A DNA stretch of 64,000 nt from Bin25 sp965221765. Lineage in GTDB: Bacteria > Bacteroidota > Bacteroidia > Flavobacteriales > Flavobacteriaceae. The stretch covers positions 1,798,001 to 1,862,000 of the forward strand of contig OZ244911.1 of the NCBI GenBank assembly GCA_965221765.1, given 5' to 3'. Shown one piece after another: positions 35,713 to 45,434 of the stretch. The notes below the pieces were generated by a model. That model saw nothing but the letters and a program-made list of their open reading frames with translations. It was not told the origin of the DNA and ran no database searches. The position numbers and the translations under genes are program-made. Numbering within the stretch: the first letter of the stretch is position 1; each line of letters starts with the position of its first letter.

Positions 35713-36837
35713 ATGAAACAAGGGGTTAAAGATCGAGGTCAAGCAGACTATTTTCATGGGCGAAAAGAAGAATTAGAAGCTTTTCAGTCCTTATTAAGTG
35801 AAGCACAAATCCATCATAGTGGAACCACCTTTTTAGTTCAAGGGCCACCTGGAGTTGGAAAATCAGCCCTTTTGGAAGAATATAAGCATCGTGCTTCACA
35901 ACAAGGTTGGGATGTTTTTAACATCACGCCTGATTGCTTGTGGGAAACAACCAAATTAAAAAAAGCCATTGGTCAAGAATGGTTTTTACAATGGAAAAGT
36001 TTAGGGGCGAAAGTAGGACATGGAGGTGTGGGGGTCGATTCAGAGTTTGACATCAAACAAAAGTCGGTGATGGAAATTCTCAACACGGGAACATCGCCTT
36101 TATTATTGTCTCTAGATGAGGCTCAGGGATTAAAAAGTTTATTAGCATACGATTGCCTTATCATTCAAGAAGCGACTGATGTCTTAGATAAGATACATAA
36201 TAGCGGGTTTCAAAGACCTGTCATCCTCTTATTAGGGGGGTTAAGTCATACCCAATCGATATTACAAGATTTTCGTATTTCTCGTTTTGCATCGAAGTGT
36301 GCCGTGCGTTTAGACGCTCTCAGTCCCCAAGAAGAAAAAGATCTATTGAAAGATTATTTTGTCCAAGGAGCTGGAATAGAAAAAAATAGTTCCAACGACT
36401 TAGATGATTGGATAGCCCGTATTGTCAAAGAAACTTATGGTTGGCCACACCATATTGTCAATTATGGACAATCAGCCGTAGACATTGTTTCAAAATATGG
36501 CGGTGAGATGTCATCCAAAGCGTTGAAAGATCTATTGAAACAAGGGCAGAGTTTAAGATATGACTATTACGTATCTCGATGGAACGAATTCACACCACAA
36601 GAAAAATGGTTGCTATATCCTTTTTTATCATCATTAGACCCTAGAGGATTTTTAGATCATCACCTCACAGAAACTTTAGAAAAAACATGTTCGAAGAAGG
36701 AAAGTCTTGACTTATTAGATAAAATGCTTGAAAAGGGAGTCATTCACGTCACACCGAACGACACCTATGATGTTCCGATTCCATCGATGGTGTCTTGGAT
36801 TCAAAAACAGCAGCAACAACAAGGTTATGCTTGTTAA
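35713..36837 (+). CDS. AAA-type ATPase linked to the mobilizable element
   Basis: This is an intact ATPase of 374 residues. After YFHGRKEELEAF comes the Walker A motif QGPPGVGKSALLEEYK (about residues 43-58), then a Walker B-like LLLSLDEAQG and a sensor-like PVILLLGGLSHTQ. The C-terminal part (from about residue 215) is a helical or winged-helix region (GWPHHIVNYGQSAVDIV, LRYDYYVSRWNEF, YDVPIPSMVSWIQ). A truncated relative lies at 30426-30974 on the other strand. Genes like this often travel with relaxases in Bacteroidota elements; the exact job is unknown and could be replication, transfer or partner targeting. Confidence 0.85.
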   Translation: MKQGVKDRGQADYFHGRKEELEAFQSLLSEAQIHHSGTTFLVQGPPGVGKSALLEEYKHRASQQGWDVFNITPDCLWETTKLKKAIGQEWFLQWKSLGAKVGHGGVGVDSEFDIKQKSVMEILNTGTSPLLLSLDEAQGLKSLLAYDCLIIQEATDVLDKIHNSGFQRPVILLLGGLSHTQSILQDFRISRFASKCAVRLDALSPQEEKDLLKDYFVQGAGIEKNSSNDLDDWIARIVKETYGWPHHIVNYGQSAVDIVSKYGGEMSSKALKDLLKQGQSLRYDYYVSRWNEFTPQEKWLLYPFLSSLDPRGFLDHHLTETLEKTCSKKESLDLLDKMLEKGVIHVTPNDTYDVPIPSMVSWIQKQQQQQGYAC

Positions 36838-37201
36838 AAATGAAAAACGAGTTTTCTATATTTAGATTGAAAAGTACGAAAATATATATAGAAACATTTT
36901 TGCCTTAATTCTATCGATATACAGCAAGGGATGAACTTCAAGAAGATGAAAAGAATTGGAAAAAAATAGTTTCATTAGATGATGAATGATGCTCCAATCC
37001 TTATCCCTTCAATCACATTAAGATTAATGATTCACTCTGTCTATTAATGAAATCTACCTCCCCCTTTAAGTTATTGCCACTTTGATATATGATTCCCATT
37101 TTTAATTATTCTTTTTGGAATACTATTATGATAAATATAAATGATTAAAGTTGAGGAAAATCATAGCTTTCGTTACCTATATAATCCCCTAAAATTATGC
37201 T
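36838..37201. other. Stretch of 364 bases without a recognisable gene
   Basis: Very AT-rich DNA with stops in all frames. No inverted repeat, tRNA or recognisable coding remnant was found. It separates the element ATPase from the MFS pseudogene. Confidence 0.5.
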
Positions 37202-38516
37202 TTGAAAAAAAACAAAAAGGGAAGTAAAAGGTTATTGCGAGCTTGGGCTACATATCACTAGGCTAACTCGGTATATACTGCTGTGAAAAAGACTACTATT
37301 TTTCCCCGTTTATTATGGAACACTATTGGATGATAACGATACAATTTTTGTATCAGGTCAACATATACTTAGTACAGCCATGATTAGTTTTATTGTTGGT
37401 TTGACCATTAGTTTGGTGGTTCTTCTTTCACTAGTTATTTCGGGAATCGCAGACTATATTGGCAATAAAAAAATATTCATGAGATTTTTTGTCTACTTAG
37501 GGGCCTTTTCTTGTATTGGATTATACTAGTTTAATCTAGATATGATTTATTTAGGATTGGTTTTTTATGTGCTAGGCATTATTGGATTTCAAGGCAGTCT
37601 TATTTTTTATAATTCTTATCTATCAAGTATAACCCATCAAAATCAAATGGATAAAGCCAGCGCCATGGGTTTTTCCTATGGCTATTTAGGAAGTGTTATT
37701 TTATTGATTTTCAATCTCAGTATGGTCATGAAACCAGATTTGGTATGGCATTCAAGGCACTAGTTCTGAAAAACCCTTAGTGGCAATGCGTTATTCGTTC
37801 GTTACGGTAGGTGTGTGGTGGCTATTGTTTAGTTATTATTTTTTTATTTTTTACCAAAGGGTAACAAAAACATCAAGGAGGTTATAAGAATATTGTTTTT
37901 AATGGATTCAAGGAGTTATTATCGATCTAGAGTATTGTTAAAAACACTTGAATATCAAGAGACTCTTAGGAGCTTTTTTGTGTATAGTATGGCATTTTAA
38001 ACCGTGATGATTATTGCGGCTTATTTTGGAGAACAAGAATTTTATTGGACTAGTGATACTGAAAAAACAATAGGACTCATCTTGAGTATTTTACTTATTC
38101 AGTTAATAGCCATCTTAGGGGCCGAATTAACGGCCAGAGCCTCTAGTCGATTTGATAACATACCCGTACTTATTGGATCGAATATTATTTGGGCTGGTAT
38201 TTGTATTGCGGACTATTTGGTCTATTATCCCATCCATTTTTATTTTATTGCAGCTTGCGTAGGTCTCGTTGTTGGTGGCATCCAATCGTTATCTCGTTCG
38301 ACGTATTCTATATTATTGCCAAAAACTCGGGATACGACATCTTTTTTTAGTTTTTATGATGTATCAGAAAAAGTTGCCATTGTCATGGGAATTACCATCT
38401 TTGGATTTCTCAATCAAACAACCGGAAGCATCAGAGCATCTATCACTTTTTTTCCAATTCTTTTTCTACTTGGTGTGATCTTATCATTAAGAATTCCACA
38501 GAATGATTTTCAATAA
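37202..38516 (+). pseudogene. MFS transporter of the UMF1/Atg22-like family, heavily decayed
   Basis: Pieces in several frames line up with this membrane transporter family. From TTG 37202 a frame reads LLRAWATYH, then TAG (37259-37261), then ANSVYTAVKKTTIFP, which matches the usual RAWATYDWANSVY start. Further pieces are 37326-37529 (SFIVGLTISLVVLLSLVISG, IADYIGNKKIFM), 37542-37763 (VLGIIGFQGSLIFYNSYL, ASAMGFSYGYLGSVILL) and 38004-38516 (GLILSILLIQLIAILGAEL, GGIQSLSRSTYSILLPK, FFSFYDVSEKVAIVMG). Stops and shifts separate them, so no functional protein is made. The full-length parent would have about twelve membrane helices. The substrate of the family is not clear. Confidence 0.8.
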
Positions 38517-38933
38517 AACTTGATGCGTCTCATGAATATTATATGAAATAGGAATCCTTTAAAACCAAGAGATTAGCTACTAAAGCGGCAAAAGCATAGC
38601 TAAGAATGCTTGAATTCTGAGAGGGATAATATTCCTAACGATGTTGTAGGAGTTCAAAAAAACAACCATTGTTTCTGATTGAGGTTGAGCCGATTACTTT
38701 GTGGTAGAACCATTTGTTCTAACCAACCGAATATCGATGAATCAAAGCAAGGTATATTATTTTCATAGGACTCTCAAACGGACTGAAAGATACAACTTCA
38801 TATTCAATATTCACTAATAAATCAGTCACTCCAACATGCTTTAAAAATAAGTTCTTTGTATATTGATTGTAATGAAACTCTATAACGCAATAAAATTTTA
38901 GTTAAATGTAATTTTGTGTTCATTCTTAAAAAA
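38517..38933. other. Stretch of 417 bases without a recognisable gene
   Basis: The DNA between the MFS pseudogene and the ABC-3C genes has short frames only. A fragment near 38575-38610 reads like TKAAKA, but I could not tie it to a family. The last 60 bases should contain the promoter of the defence genes; no box matched the consensus well. Confidence 0.4.
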
Positions 38934-39802
38934 ATGGATAGATTATTAAAAAATTCGTTTAAAGTTAGTATTGAGACAAGAACTGGATTTGAATTTGAAA
39001 AGTTTGTGGATGAGTTATATCTTCTAAAGTATGGTTCTGAAAACTGTATTCCAATTAGAAATAGCAAAGACATGGGGAATGATGGTACTGTGTTAATTGA
39101 AAAAAAGTATTAGCCTGTTATGCTCCAAAAAAATATGACAAAAGTCAGTTTCAGAGAAAGATTCAAACTGACTTCAAAAAGTATGAAACTCACTGGAAAT
39201 CAAAATTTCCCAATTGGGAAGTTTTAGTTAATCATGAAATTTCTCCCGAGCAACTTAGACTAATTGATACATTATCAGCAAATACTCAAATTAAAGGGAT
39301 TGATCAAATTCTTCATATAATCGAAAACGACCTTAATCATCCACAAAGAAGAAGATTAGCTGTTTTTTTTGGTATTGAAGACCACTATAAAGAAGATTAC
39401 ATTAAAGAAATAATTGAACATCTTTTAAATCAAGCAAAAAACACGGATTTTATTTCATATAAAAAATCGGATTTAGTTCCTATACAAAAAAAAATTGAAG
39501 TCAATTTTGATAAAGAAGATTGGGATGGGATAAAAAGTGAAATAAATACAGTGGTGAATGAGTTTAAAGCTATCGAGAGCATAATAAGAGGGTATAGAGA
39601 CAATGAAAAAGACCTTATAAAGCGAAGAATAATGGATGACTTCAACAAGCTTGGAGTAGGGTTTAAAAAGCGATTATACGATTTGACAGAACAGTACACA
39701 AAGCAGTATAGTAATATAGATGATGACGGATATAAACTATCAATTAAAGCTGTGTTGCTATACATGTTCGAGCAGTGTTTAGTTGGAAAGAAGCCAAACT
39801 AG
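38934..39802 (+). pseudogene. ABC-3C system effector: restriction-nuclease-like domain plus C-terminal ABC-3C domain, one frameshift
   Basis: With one A restored in the 7-A run at 39100-39106 the gene encodes 289 residues without a break. ATG 38934 is preferred to the in-frame GTG 38916. The N-terminal domain (about residues 1-85) shows GFEFEKFVDELYLLKYG, RNSKDMGNDGTVLIEKK and VLACYAPKKYDKSQF, resembling a nuclease of the restriction-endonuclease fold. The rest is helical: EISPEQLRLIDTL, RRRLAVFFGIEDHYKEDY, FNKLGVGFKKRLYDLTEQY and the end VLLYMFEQCLVGKKPN, which resembles the C-terminal dimerisation part of ABC-three-component systems. The two genes downstream support this. As read, only a 59-residue N-terminal piece would be made. 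Confidence 0.72.
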
Positions 39803-39804
39803 TA

Positions 39805-40088
39805 ATGATTTTACCACATCCAGAAAGTAATTTGAAGCTTAATATTTTAGTGCTAGGGGCTGAGATAATTAAGATTATGAATAAAAGAAAATTTAAAGAA
39901 AAGTATAGTTTAGTTGATGATATTATGAGTGAATTTTTAAATGAAGATAAAGATAGATCTCCAGATCTTTTTTTGTACGCTATCACTCTTCTATACATCA
40001 TTGGCAGTATAAAAAAAATGGATACAAAATCAAATTGCTAAAGGATAGCAAACAAGGGATCCCAAATTTATTTGAAAATGTTGACTAA
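39805..40088 (+). pseudogene. ABC-3C middle component, one frameshift
   Basis: The ATG follows the effector stop by two bases. The product reads MILPHPESNLKLNILVLGAE, SLVDDIMSEFLNEDKDRSP and DLFLYAITLLYIIGSIKK, the form of the small middle components of ABC-three-component systems. In the 8-A run at 40011-40018 one A is missing; with it restored the protein continues NGYKIKLLKDSKQGIPNLF to a stop at 40086-40088, 94 residues in all. As read it ends at 40041 with DTKSNC in place of the last 20 or so residues. It may be partly functional, because only the tail is altered. Confidence 0.68.
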
Positions 40089-41852
40089 ATTATATTCTGA
40101 AACAAATTTAATAGATGATATCTCATTTCACAAGGGCATCAATATTATTCTAGGGAAGTATTCCCAAAATGGGGAGACTAGAGGAATTAATGGAATTGGA
40201 AAATCGTTGATTATTCGTTTAATTGATTTTGCTCTATTGAGTAGTAAAGCTGAAAAAGTTTTTGCTCAAAAGAAATATAGTTTTTTAAGAGAAAATGAGC
40301 ATAGTATATCACTTGAATTTAAAGTAGGTCCTAAAACATATTTTCTGAAGCGATTTTTTTCTAACCTAGATACTATACATTTCGGTGGGAGTACAAGCAA
40401 GTTAGAAGAGTTTCAAAAGTCAGAGTTGAATAAAATCTTGGAAGGTATATTTTTTCCAACTCAAAGCAAAAAGGTTTTTTTTGAAGGTAAAAGATATAGA
40501 ACACTGATGGAGTTTTTTATTAAAGATGACTTACAAAATCAACGGCGTATAGACCCTTTAAACTTTTTTTCATACAATGCTAACTCAAGAGAAAAAGCAT
40601 TGTATAGCTTTTATTTATTAAATATCCCTACTAAAAATATAGTTCAGTTTAACAAGGCATCAAATGATTATGATTCAAAAAAAAATATCTTAAAGCTCTT
40701 ATTGAAAAGTTTCAAACCAATACAGGCAAAGAGATTAATGAATTTCGATCTGAAATATTAAAAACCGAAAAAAAAATTCATAGACTAGAAAACGATCTCA
40801 AAGACTATGAATTTCTTGAAATGCATCAAGATATTCAAGTAGAATTGAATAAAGTGATTAACCAAATTAATAAAAAATCCACAGTATATCATACCACAAA
40901 TAGAGAGTTAGAAAAATTAAAAACATCTTATTCAGATGTTTCAAATATTGATGTCGATAAGGTAAAAAAACTTTATAACGATACGAAGTCAAAATTTGGC
41001 AGCTTTGTTAAAAAAGCCCTTGATGAAGTCATTGAGTTTAAGAAACAACTTTTAGAGAATAGGTATAAGTATTTATTAGATGAAGAGAATAAACTAATGA
41101 AGATTATAGAAACGACTTTAAAAGAACTTGAAGATTTAGAAAAAAAACGTAGTGAGTTATTATTATCACTCAAAGAGAAAGGAGCCTTAGATAAAATTGA
41201 AAACACCTATGAGAAATTGATTGTTGAGAAAACACAACTAGAGCAAAATATGACTTCTATAAAGCAAATTGAAGAGGCTAAAACATGTATCGCAATGAAT
41301 CATGCTGAGATCACCAAAATAATTCTTGAGATTATAAATGAAGTTAAACGAGAATCTAACAAATTGGATGAACTAAGATATTTATTCCAAGAAATATTAG
41401 ATAATGCTATCTACCTAGATGAAAACCATGATAAATCCTACTTTGATGTTACACTTCAACCTTTTAAAAGAAATCAGTTACCATTTTCTATAAGTGTTGA
41501 AATCCCAAAAGCAGATGCCTTAGGACAAGAAAGATTAAAAATTGTATCCTATGATTTAATGGTTTTTCTCAATAGTCGAAGAAACCATAGAAGAAATCCA
41601 GATTTTCTCATACATGATGGAGTATTTCATGCTATTTCTAAAGAAACCATATTCAATGTGTTGAACTATGTATATCATCAATCCAACCGATTACAAAATT
41701 TTCAATACGTTCTTACGTTTAACGAAGATGAGATTGATTTTTATGGAAAAGATCGTAGTAAATTTGGAAAATCAAAATTTGATATATTTAATCATATCAT
41801 AGTTGAATTATCAGACGATGAAGAAAAAACCTTGTTCAAAAGATTTTTCTAA
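40078..41852 (+). pseudogene. ABC-3C SMC-like ATPase (DUF2326 type), one frameshift
   Basis: The ATG at 40078 overlaps the end of the middle component; TTG 40072 is an alternative. The N-terminal lobe has FHKGINIILGKYS and the Walker A GINGIGKSLIIRLIDFAL. The centre is a long coiled coil (LKTEKKIHRLENDLKDYE, KEFIL-like segments to ELEDLEKKRSELLLSLKEK). The C-terminal lobe has LKIVSYDLMVFLNSRR and PDFLIHDGVFHAISKE, the Walker B region of DUF2326 ATPases, and QYVLTFNEDE. One A is missing in the 9-A run at 40677-40685; restoring it gives 591 residues. As read, the first frame ends at 40761 and lacks the C-terminal lobe, so no working ATPase is expected unless slippage restores the frame. Confidence 0.75.
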
Positions 41853-42043
41853 TACATATAATCATCAGTGTTTTTCTAGTCATTAACTTTTAATGGATCG
41901 AACTGATTTTCTGAATCAAAACTCACTGCTTGTTGTGCAAGGACTCTTAGTCGAATAAAATAGCACGAGTCTATTCTTGTTACTCACTGAAAATCATAGA
42001 GTTATCGAGTTCTATTTAATCTTACGTATCAATTTGATTGCAT

Positions 42044-42073
42044 TTTGTTTTTAATCTAAAAACTGTATATTTG
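42044..42073 (+). promoter_or_regulatory. Bacteroidota-type promoter of tuf
   Basis: TTTG at 42044-42047 and TATATTTG at 42066-42073 are separated by 18 bases and fit the -33 TTTG / -7 TAnnTTTG pattern. The start ATG of tuf lies 35 bases further on. It should drive tuf and possibly the downstream tRNA-Trp and secE-rpoC block. Confidence 0.65.
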
Positions 42074-42107
42074 CAAACCTTAAAAATCAAGGGTAAAAAA
42101 TCAGATT

Positions 42108-43295
42108 ATGGCAAAAGAAAAATTTGACAGATCCAAACCCCATTTAAATATTGGGACCATTGGGCATATTGATCATGGTAAAACAACGTTGACAGCTGCA
42201 ATTACCAGAGTTTTGGCCGATGCAGGGTTGTCTGAAGCAAAGAGTTTTGATCAAATCGATAATGCACCAGAAGAAAAAGAACGAGGAATCACCATCAATA
42301 CGTCTCATGTAGAATATCAAACTGAAAATAGACATTATGCCCATGTTGATTGTCCTGGACATGCAGATTATGTTAAAAATATGGTGACAGGTGCAGCACA
42401 AATGGATGGCGCTATTCTTGTCGTTGCAGCGAATGATGGGCCTATGCCTCAAACTCGTGAACATATCTTGTTGGGTCGACAAGTTGGAGTCCCTAAAATC
42501 GTTGTTTTCCTCAATAAAGCCGATATGGTTGATGATGAGGAATTGATTGAATTAGTCGATATGGAAGTACGGGACTTACTTACCTTTTATGAGTACAGCG
42601 GAGATGATACCCCCGTGGTTTTGGGTTCAGCATTGGGAGCCCTGAATGGCGAAGAAAAATGGGTCAAATCTATTCGTGAACTGATGGAAGCGGTAGATCA
42701 ATGGATTGAATTACCCGAAAGAGATGTTGAAAAAAGTTTTTTGATGCCAGTTGAAGATGTGTTTTCAATAACTGGAAGAGGAACTGTCGCCACAGGACGT
42801 ATTGAAACCGGCGTGGCCAATACAGGAGATGGTGTAGAAATTATTGGCATGGGAGCTGAAAAACTAAAATCAACCATCACTGGGGTAGAAATGTTTCGTA
42901 AGATTTTAGATCGAGGCGAAGCGGGAGATAATGTTGGAATTCTTTTGAGAGGCATCGACAAAGATGAAATTAGGAGGGGCATGGTGATCTGCCAACCGGG
43001 ATCGATTACACCCCATTCAAAATTTGAAGCCGAAGTATATATACTAACCAAAGATGAAGGGGGTCGTCATACTCCCTTTAGAGATAATTATAGACCTCAG
43101 TTTTATGTTCGAACCACTGATGTAACGGGTACGATATCACTAGCAGAAGATCGAAAATTAGTCGTCCCTGGTGATAATTTAACGGTGACCGTTGAATTGA
43201 TTCAGCCCATAGCCTTAAATGTTGGCTTGAGATTTGCCATTAGAGAAGGTGGTCGAACCGTCGGTGCTGGTCAAGTCACTAAAATTCTAGACTAA
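42108..43295 (+). CDS. tuf: Translation elongation factor Tu
   Basis: EF-Tu delivers aminoacyl-tRNA to the ribosome as its GTP complex. The length of 395 residues is normal. The GTPase motifs are present: GHIDHGKTT (G1), RGITINTSHVEY (G2), DCPGHADY (G3), NKADM (G4, with Ala where E. coli has Cys) and SALGAL (G5). Domain II starts near residue 205 (VFSITGRGTVATGRIETG) and the protein ends with REGGRTVGAGQVTKILD. A good promoter lies upstream. tRNA-Trp follows after 69 bases, as in other Bacteroidota. Confidence 0.99.
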   Translation: MAKEKFDRSKPHLNIGTIGHIDHGKTTLTAAITRVLADAGLSEAKSFDQIDNAPEEKERGITINTSHVEYQTENRHYAHVDCPGHADYVKNMVTGAAQMDGAILVVAANDGPMPQTREHILLGRQVGVPKIVVFLNKADMVDDEELIELVDMEVRDLLTFYEYSGDDTPVVLGSALGALNGEEKWVKSIRELMEAVDQWIELPERDVEKSFLMPVEDVFSITGRGTVATGRIETGVANTGDGVEIIGMGAEKLKSTITGVEMFRKILDRGEAGDNVGILLRGIDKDEIRRGMVICQPGSITPHSKFEAEVYILTKDEGGRHTPFRDNYRPQFYVRTTDVTGTISLAEDRKLVVPGDNLTVTVELIQPIALNVGLRFAIREGGRTVGAGQVTKILD

Positions 43296-43364
43296 ATCGT
43301 ATTACTGAATAAAAACTTAACTAAAATTTTTTCAATAAATGGTTTTGGTGGATGTAAGCCAAAT

Positions 43365-43437
43365 ACGGGTTTAGCTCAGTTGGTAGAGCACTGGTCTCCA
43401 AAACCAGGTGTCGGGAGTTCGAGTCTCTCAACCCGTG
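43365..43437 (+). tRNA. tRNA-Trp (anticodon CCA)
   Basis: The acceptor ACGGGTT pairs with AACCCGT, and G is the discriminator. The anticodon loop CTCCAAA between CTGGT and ACCAG reads CCA. It stands between tuf and secE, its conserved place in this phylum. Confidence 0.97.
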
Positions 43438-43468
43438 CTGAAAAGACATCAAATAAAAGGATTGCTAT

Positions 43469-43654
43469 ATGATTAACTATATCAGAGATTCTTTTAGAGA
43501 ATTAAAAAATCATGTCACCTGGACCCCGTGGTCTGAGTTACAACGATTAACCACTATTGTGTTGGTCTTCTCAATTCTTTTTTCATTGGCTATTTGGGGT
43601 GCAGATACGATGTTAGCTAGAATCGTACAATTTTATTTTGATGTCATCGGATAA
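43469..43654 (+). CDS. secE: Preprotein translocase subunit SecE
   Basis: This is the small membrane subunit of the SecYEG channel. The 61 residues hold a short amphipathic N-terminal part (RDSFRELKNHVTWTPWSELQ, with the conserved VTWTPWSEL) and one transmembrane helix (IVLVFSILFSLAIWGADTML). This single-helix short form is the usual one outside gamma-proteobacteria. The gene lies directly before nusG, which starts right after the stop codon. Confidence 0.96.
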   Translation: MINYIRDSFRELKNHVTWTPWSELQRLTTIVLVFSILFSLAIWGADTMLARIVQFYFDVIG

Positions 43655-44218
43655 ATGACCATGGTAGAAACAGATAATAAAAAATGGTATGTCATTCGTG
43701 CCATCAGCGGTAAAGAACTAAAATTAAAAGATGAATTAGTTAAAGAACTCGCTTTTGAAAATTTAGATCAATATATTGATGATGTTTTAGTACCGACAGA
43801 GCGTGTGGTACAAATTCGGAATGGTAAAAAAATCAATAAAGAAAAAGTCTACTACCCAGGGTATGTATTGGTAAAATCTGGAGATATTGAAAAAGTAGTA
43901 TCGTCTATAAAATCCATGAATCATGTCATCGGATTTTTGAAAGAATCTAAAACTTCTGAAGGATTACCAATTCCTTTGAGACCATTAGAAGTGAGTCGAT
44001 TGCTTGGAAAGGTTGATGAATTGACCATGGCAACAGAAATGGTGGCCATCCCATTTAAATTAGGTCAAAATGTCAAAGTGATTGATGGTCCATTTAATGG
44101 GTTTAACGGATCTATAGAAAAAATTAATGAAGAAAAACATAAATTAGAAGTGATGGTAAAGATATTTGGTCGTAAAACGCCATTAGAGTTGAGTTATCTG
44201 CAAGTAGAAAAAGTATAA
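43655..44218 (+). CDS. nusG: Transcription termination/antitermination factor NusG
   Basis: NusG binds RNA polymerase and couples it to Rho or the ribosome. It has 187 residues. The N-terminal NGN domain begins KKWYVIRAISGKELKLKDEL and includes VYYPGYVLVK and VIGFLK. The KOW motif is seen as VIDGPFNGFNGSIEKIN near residue 145. The ATG follows the secE stop directly; a second ATG at 43661 is possible. It shares the operon with the ribosomal protein genes. Confidence 0.97.
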   Translation: MTMVETDNKKWYVIRAISGKELKLKDELVKELAFENLDQYIDDVLVPTERVVQIRNGKKINKEKVYYPGYVLVKSGDIEKVVSSIKSMNHVIGFLKESKTSEGLPIPLRPLEVSRLLGKVDELTMATEMVAIPFKLGQNVKVIDGPFNGFNGSIEKINEEKHKLEVMVKIFGRKTPLELSYLQVEKV

Positions 44219-44268
44219 TGCTATAAACTTAGAGTAGTTGCATTCCCACCTTATAGAAGTATTAAATC

Positions 44269-44712
44269 ATGGCAAAACAAGTCAGTAAAAAAGTAAAAAT
44301 GAGGATCACGGGAGGAACGGCCAATCCAGGACCGCCCATCGGACCAGCCCTTGGTGCTGCTGGAGTTAATATCATGGAATTTTGTCAACAGTTCAATGCT
44401 AGAACCAAAGAACAACAGGGTGAAAATCTCCGTGTTTATATGACTGTGTATACCGACAAGTCATTTGATTTTGAAGTTAAATCTTCTCCTGCGGTTCATC
44501 AAATTTTAAATACTATTAAAAAGAAAAAAGGATCGAGTGAACCCAATCGAAATAAAGTAGGTATTCTCACCTGGGATCAAGCCAAAGAAATTGCTCAGTA
44601 TAAATTAAAAGATTTAAATGCGTTTTCAATTGAATCTGCTACTAAAATGGTGGCAGGAACGGCTCGATCGATGGGCATTAAAATGTCCGGTGGATCACCA
44701 CTTAAAAAATAA
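44269..44712 (+). CDS. rplK: 50S ribosomal protein L11
   Basis: L11 forms the stalk base at the GTPase centre. It has 147 residues with the typical GTANPGPPIGPALGAAGVN near the start, EFCQQFNART, and GTARSMGIKM near the end. The proline-rich hinge (DFEVKSSP) is present. The gene begins 50 bases after nusG and is followed three bases later by rplA. Confidence 0.98.
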   Translation: MAKQVSKKVKMRITGGTANPGPPIGPALGAAGVNIMEFCQQFNARTKEQQGENLRVYMTVYTDKSFDFEVKSSPAVHQILNTIKKKKGSSEPNRNKVGILTWDQAKEIAQYKLKDLNAFSIESATKMVAGTARSMGIKMSGGSPLKK

Positions 44713-44715
44713 ATC

Positions 44716-45405
44716 ATGGCTAGACTATCAAAAAAATATAAACAAGTTATTTCTAAAATTGATAGAAAAAACCTCTATACACTCCAAGAAGCTTGTCAAT
44801 TGGTCAAAAAAACAAGCATGACTTCTTTTGATGCATCGGTTGATCTAGCGCTTCGTTTGGGGGTTGATCCTCGAAAATCCAATGAAATGGTCCGAGGTGT
44901 GGTTCGACTTCCTCATGGTACAGGAAAACAAATCAGAGTCTTGGCTTTGGTGACGGCAGACAAAGAAAAAGAAGCCAAAGAAGCTAGAGCAGACCATGTG
45001 GGCTTGGATGAGTATTTAGAAAAAATAAAAAAAGGATGGACCGACATTGATGTGATTGTAACCAATCCGCCAGTGATGGGTAAATTAGGACCACTGGGGA
45101 GAATTTTAGGTCCAAGAGGTCTAATGCCTAATCCTAAAACCGGCACTGTGACGATGCATATCAAAGAAGCTATTTCTGATATTAAAAAAGGTAAAATTGA
45201 TTTTCGAGTGGATAAAACAGGGATTGTGCATGCATCGATAGGAAAAGTATCTTTTGATGAAAAAAAGATTTATGAAAATGCCTATGAACTCATCAATACA
45301 GTGGTTAAAATGAAACCTTCTAGTTCAAAAGGAACCTATTTAAAAAGTCTTTATATGTCTAGCACGATGGGTCCAGGGATATCGATTGAGCCAAGAATTG
45401 CGTGA
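44716..45405 (+). CDS. rplA: 50S ribosomal protein L1
   Basis: L1 forms the movable L1 stalk at the E site and in many bacteria represses its own operon. The length of 229 residues is normal. The family signature is visible as VMGKLGPLGRILGPRGLMPN followed by PKTGTV, together with DASVDLALRLGVDPRKS and VRLPHGTGK near the N-terminus. It sits directly after rplK. Confidence 0.98.
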   Translation: MARLSKKYKQVISKIDRKNLYTLQEACQLVKKTSMTSFDASVDLALRLGVDPRKSNEMVRGVVRLPHGTGKQIRVLALVTADKEKEAKEARADHVGLDEYLEKIKKGWTDIDVIVTNPPVMGKLGPLGRILGPRGLMPNPKTGTVTMHIKEAISDIKKGKIDFRVDKTGIVHASIGKVSFDEKKIYENAYELINTVVKMKPSSSKGTYLKSLYMSSTMGPGISIEPRIA

Positions 45406-45434
45406 GAAGACAGTAAACAAACGATTACATTCAA

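Noticed and set aside
39100..40685. Programmed ribosomal frameshifting as the normal mode for all three ABC-3C genes
   Set aside because: The three breaks lie at unrelated positions in unrelated families that are normally single frames; slippage is kept only as one option.
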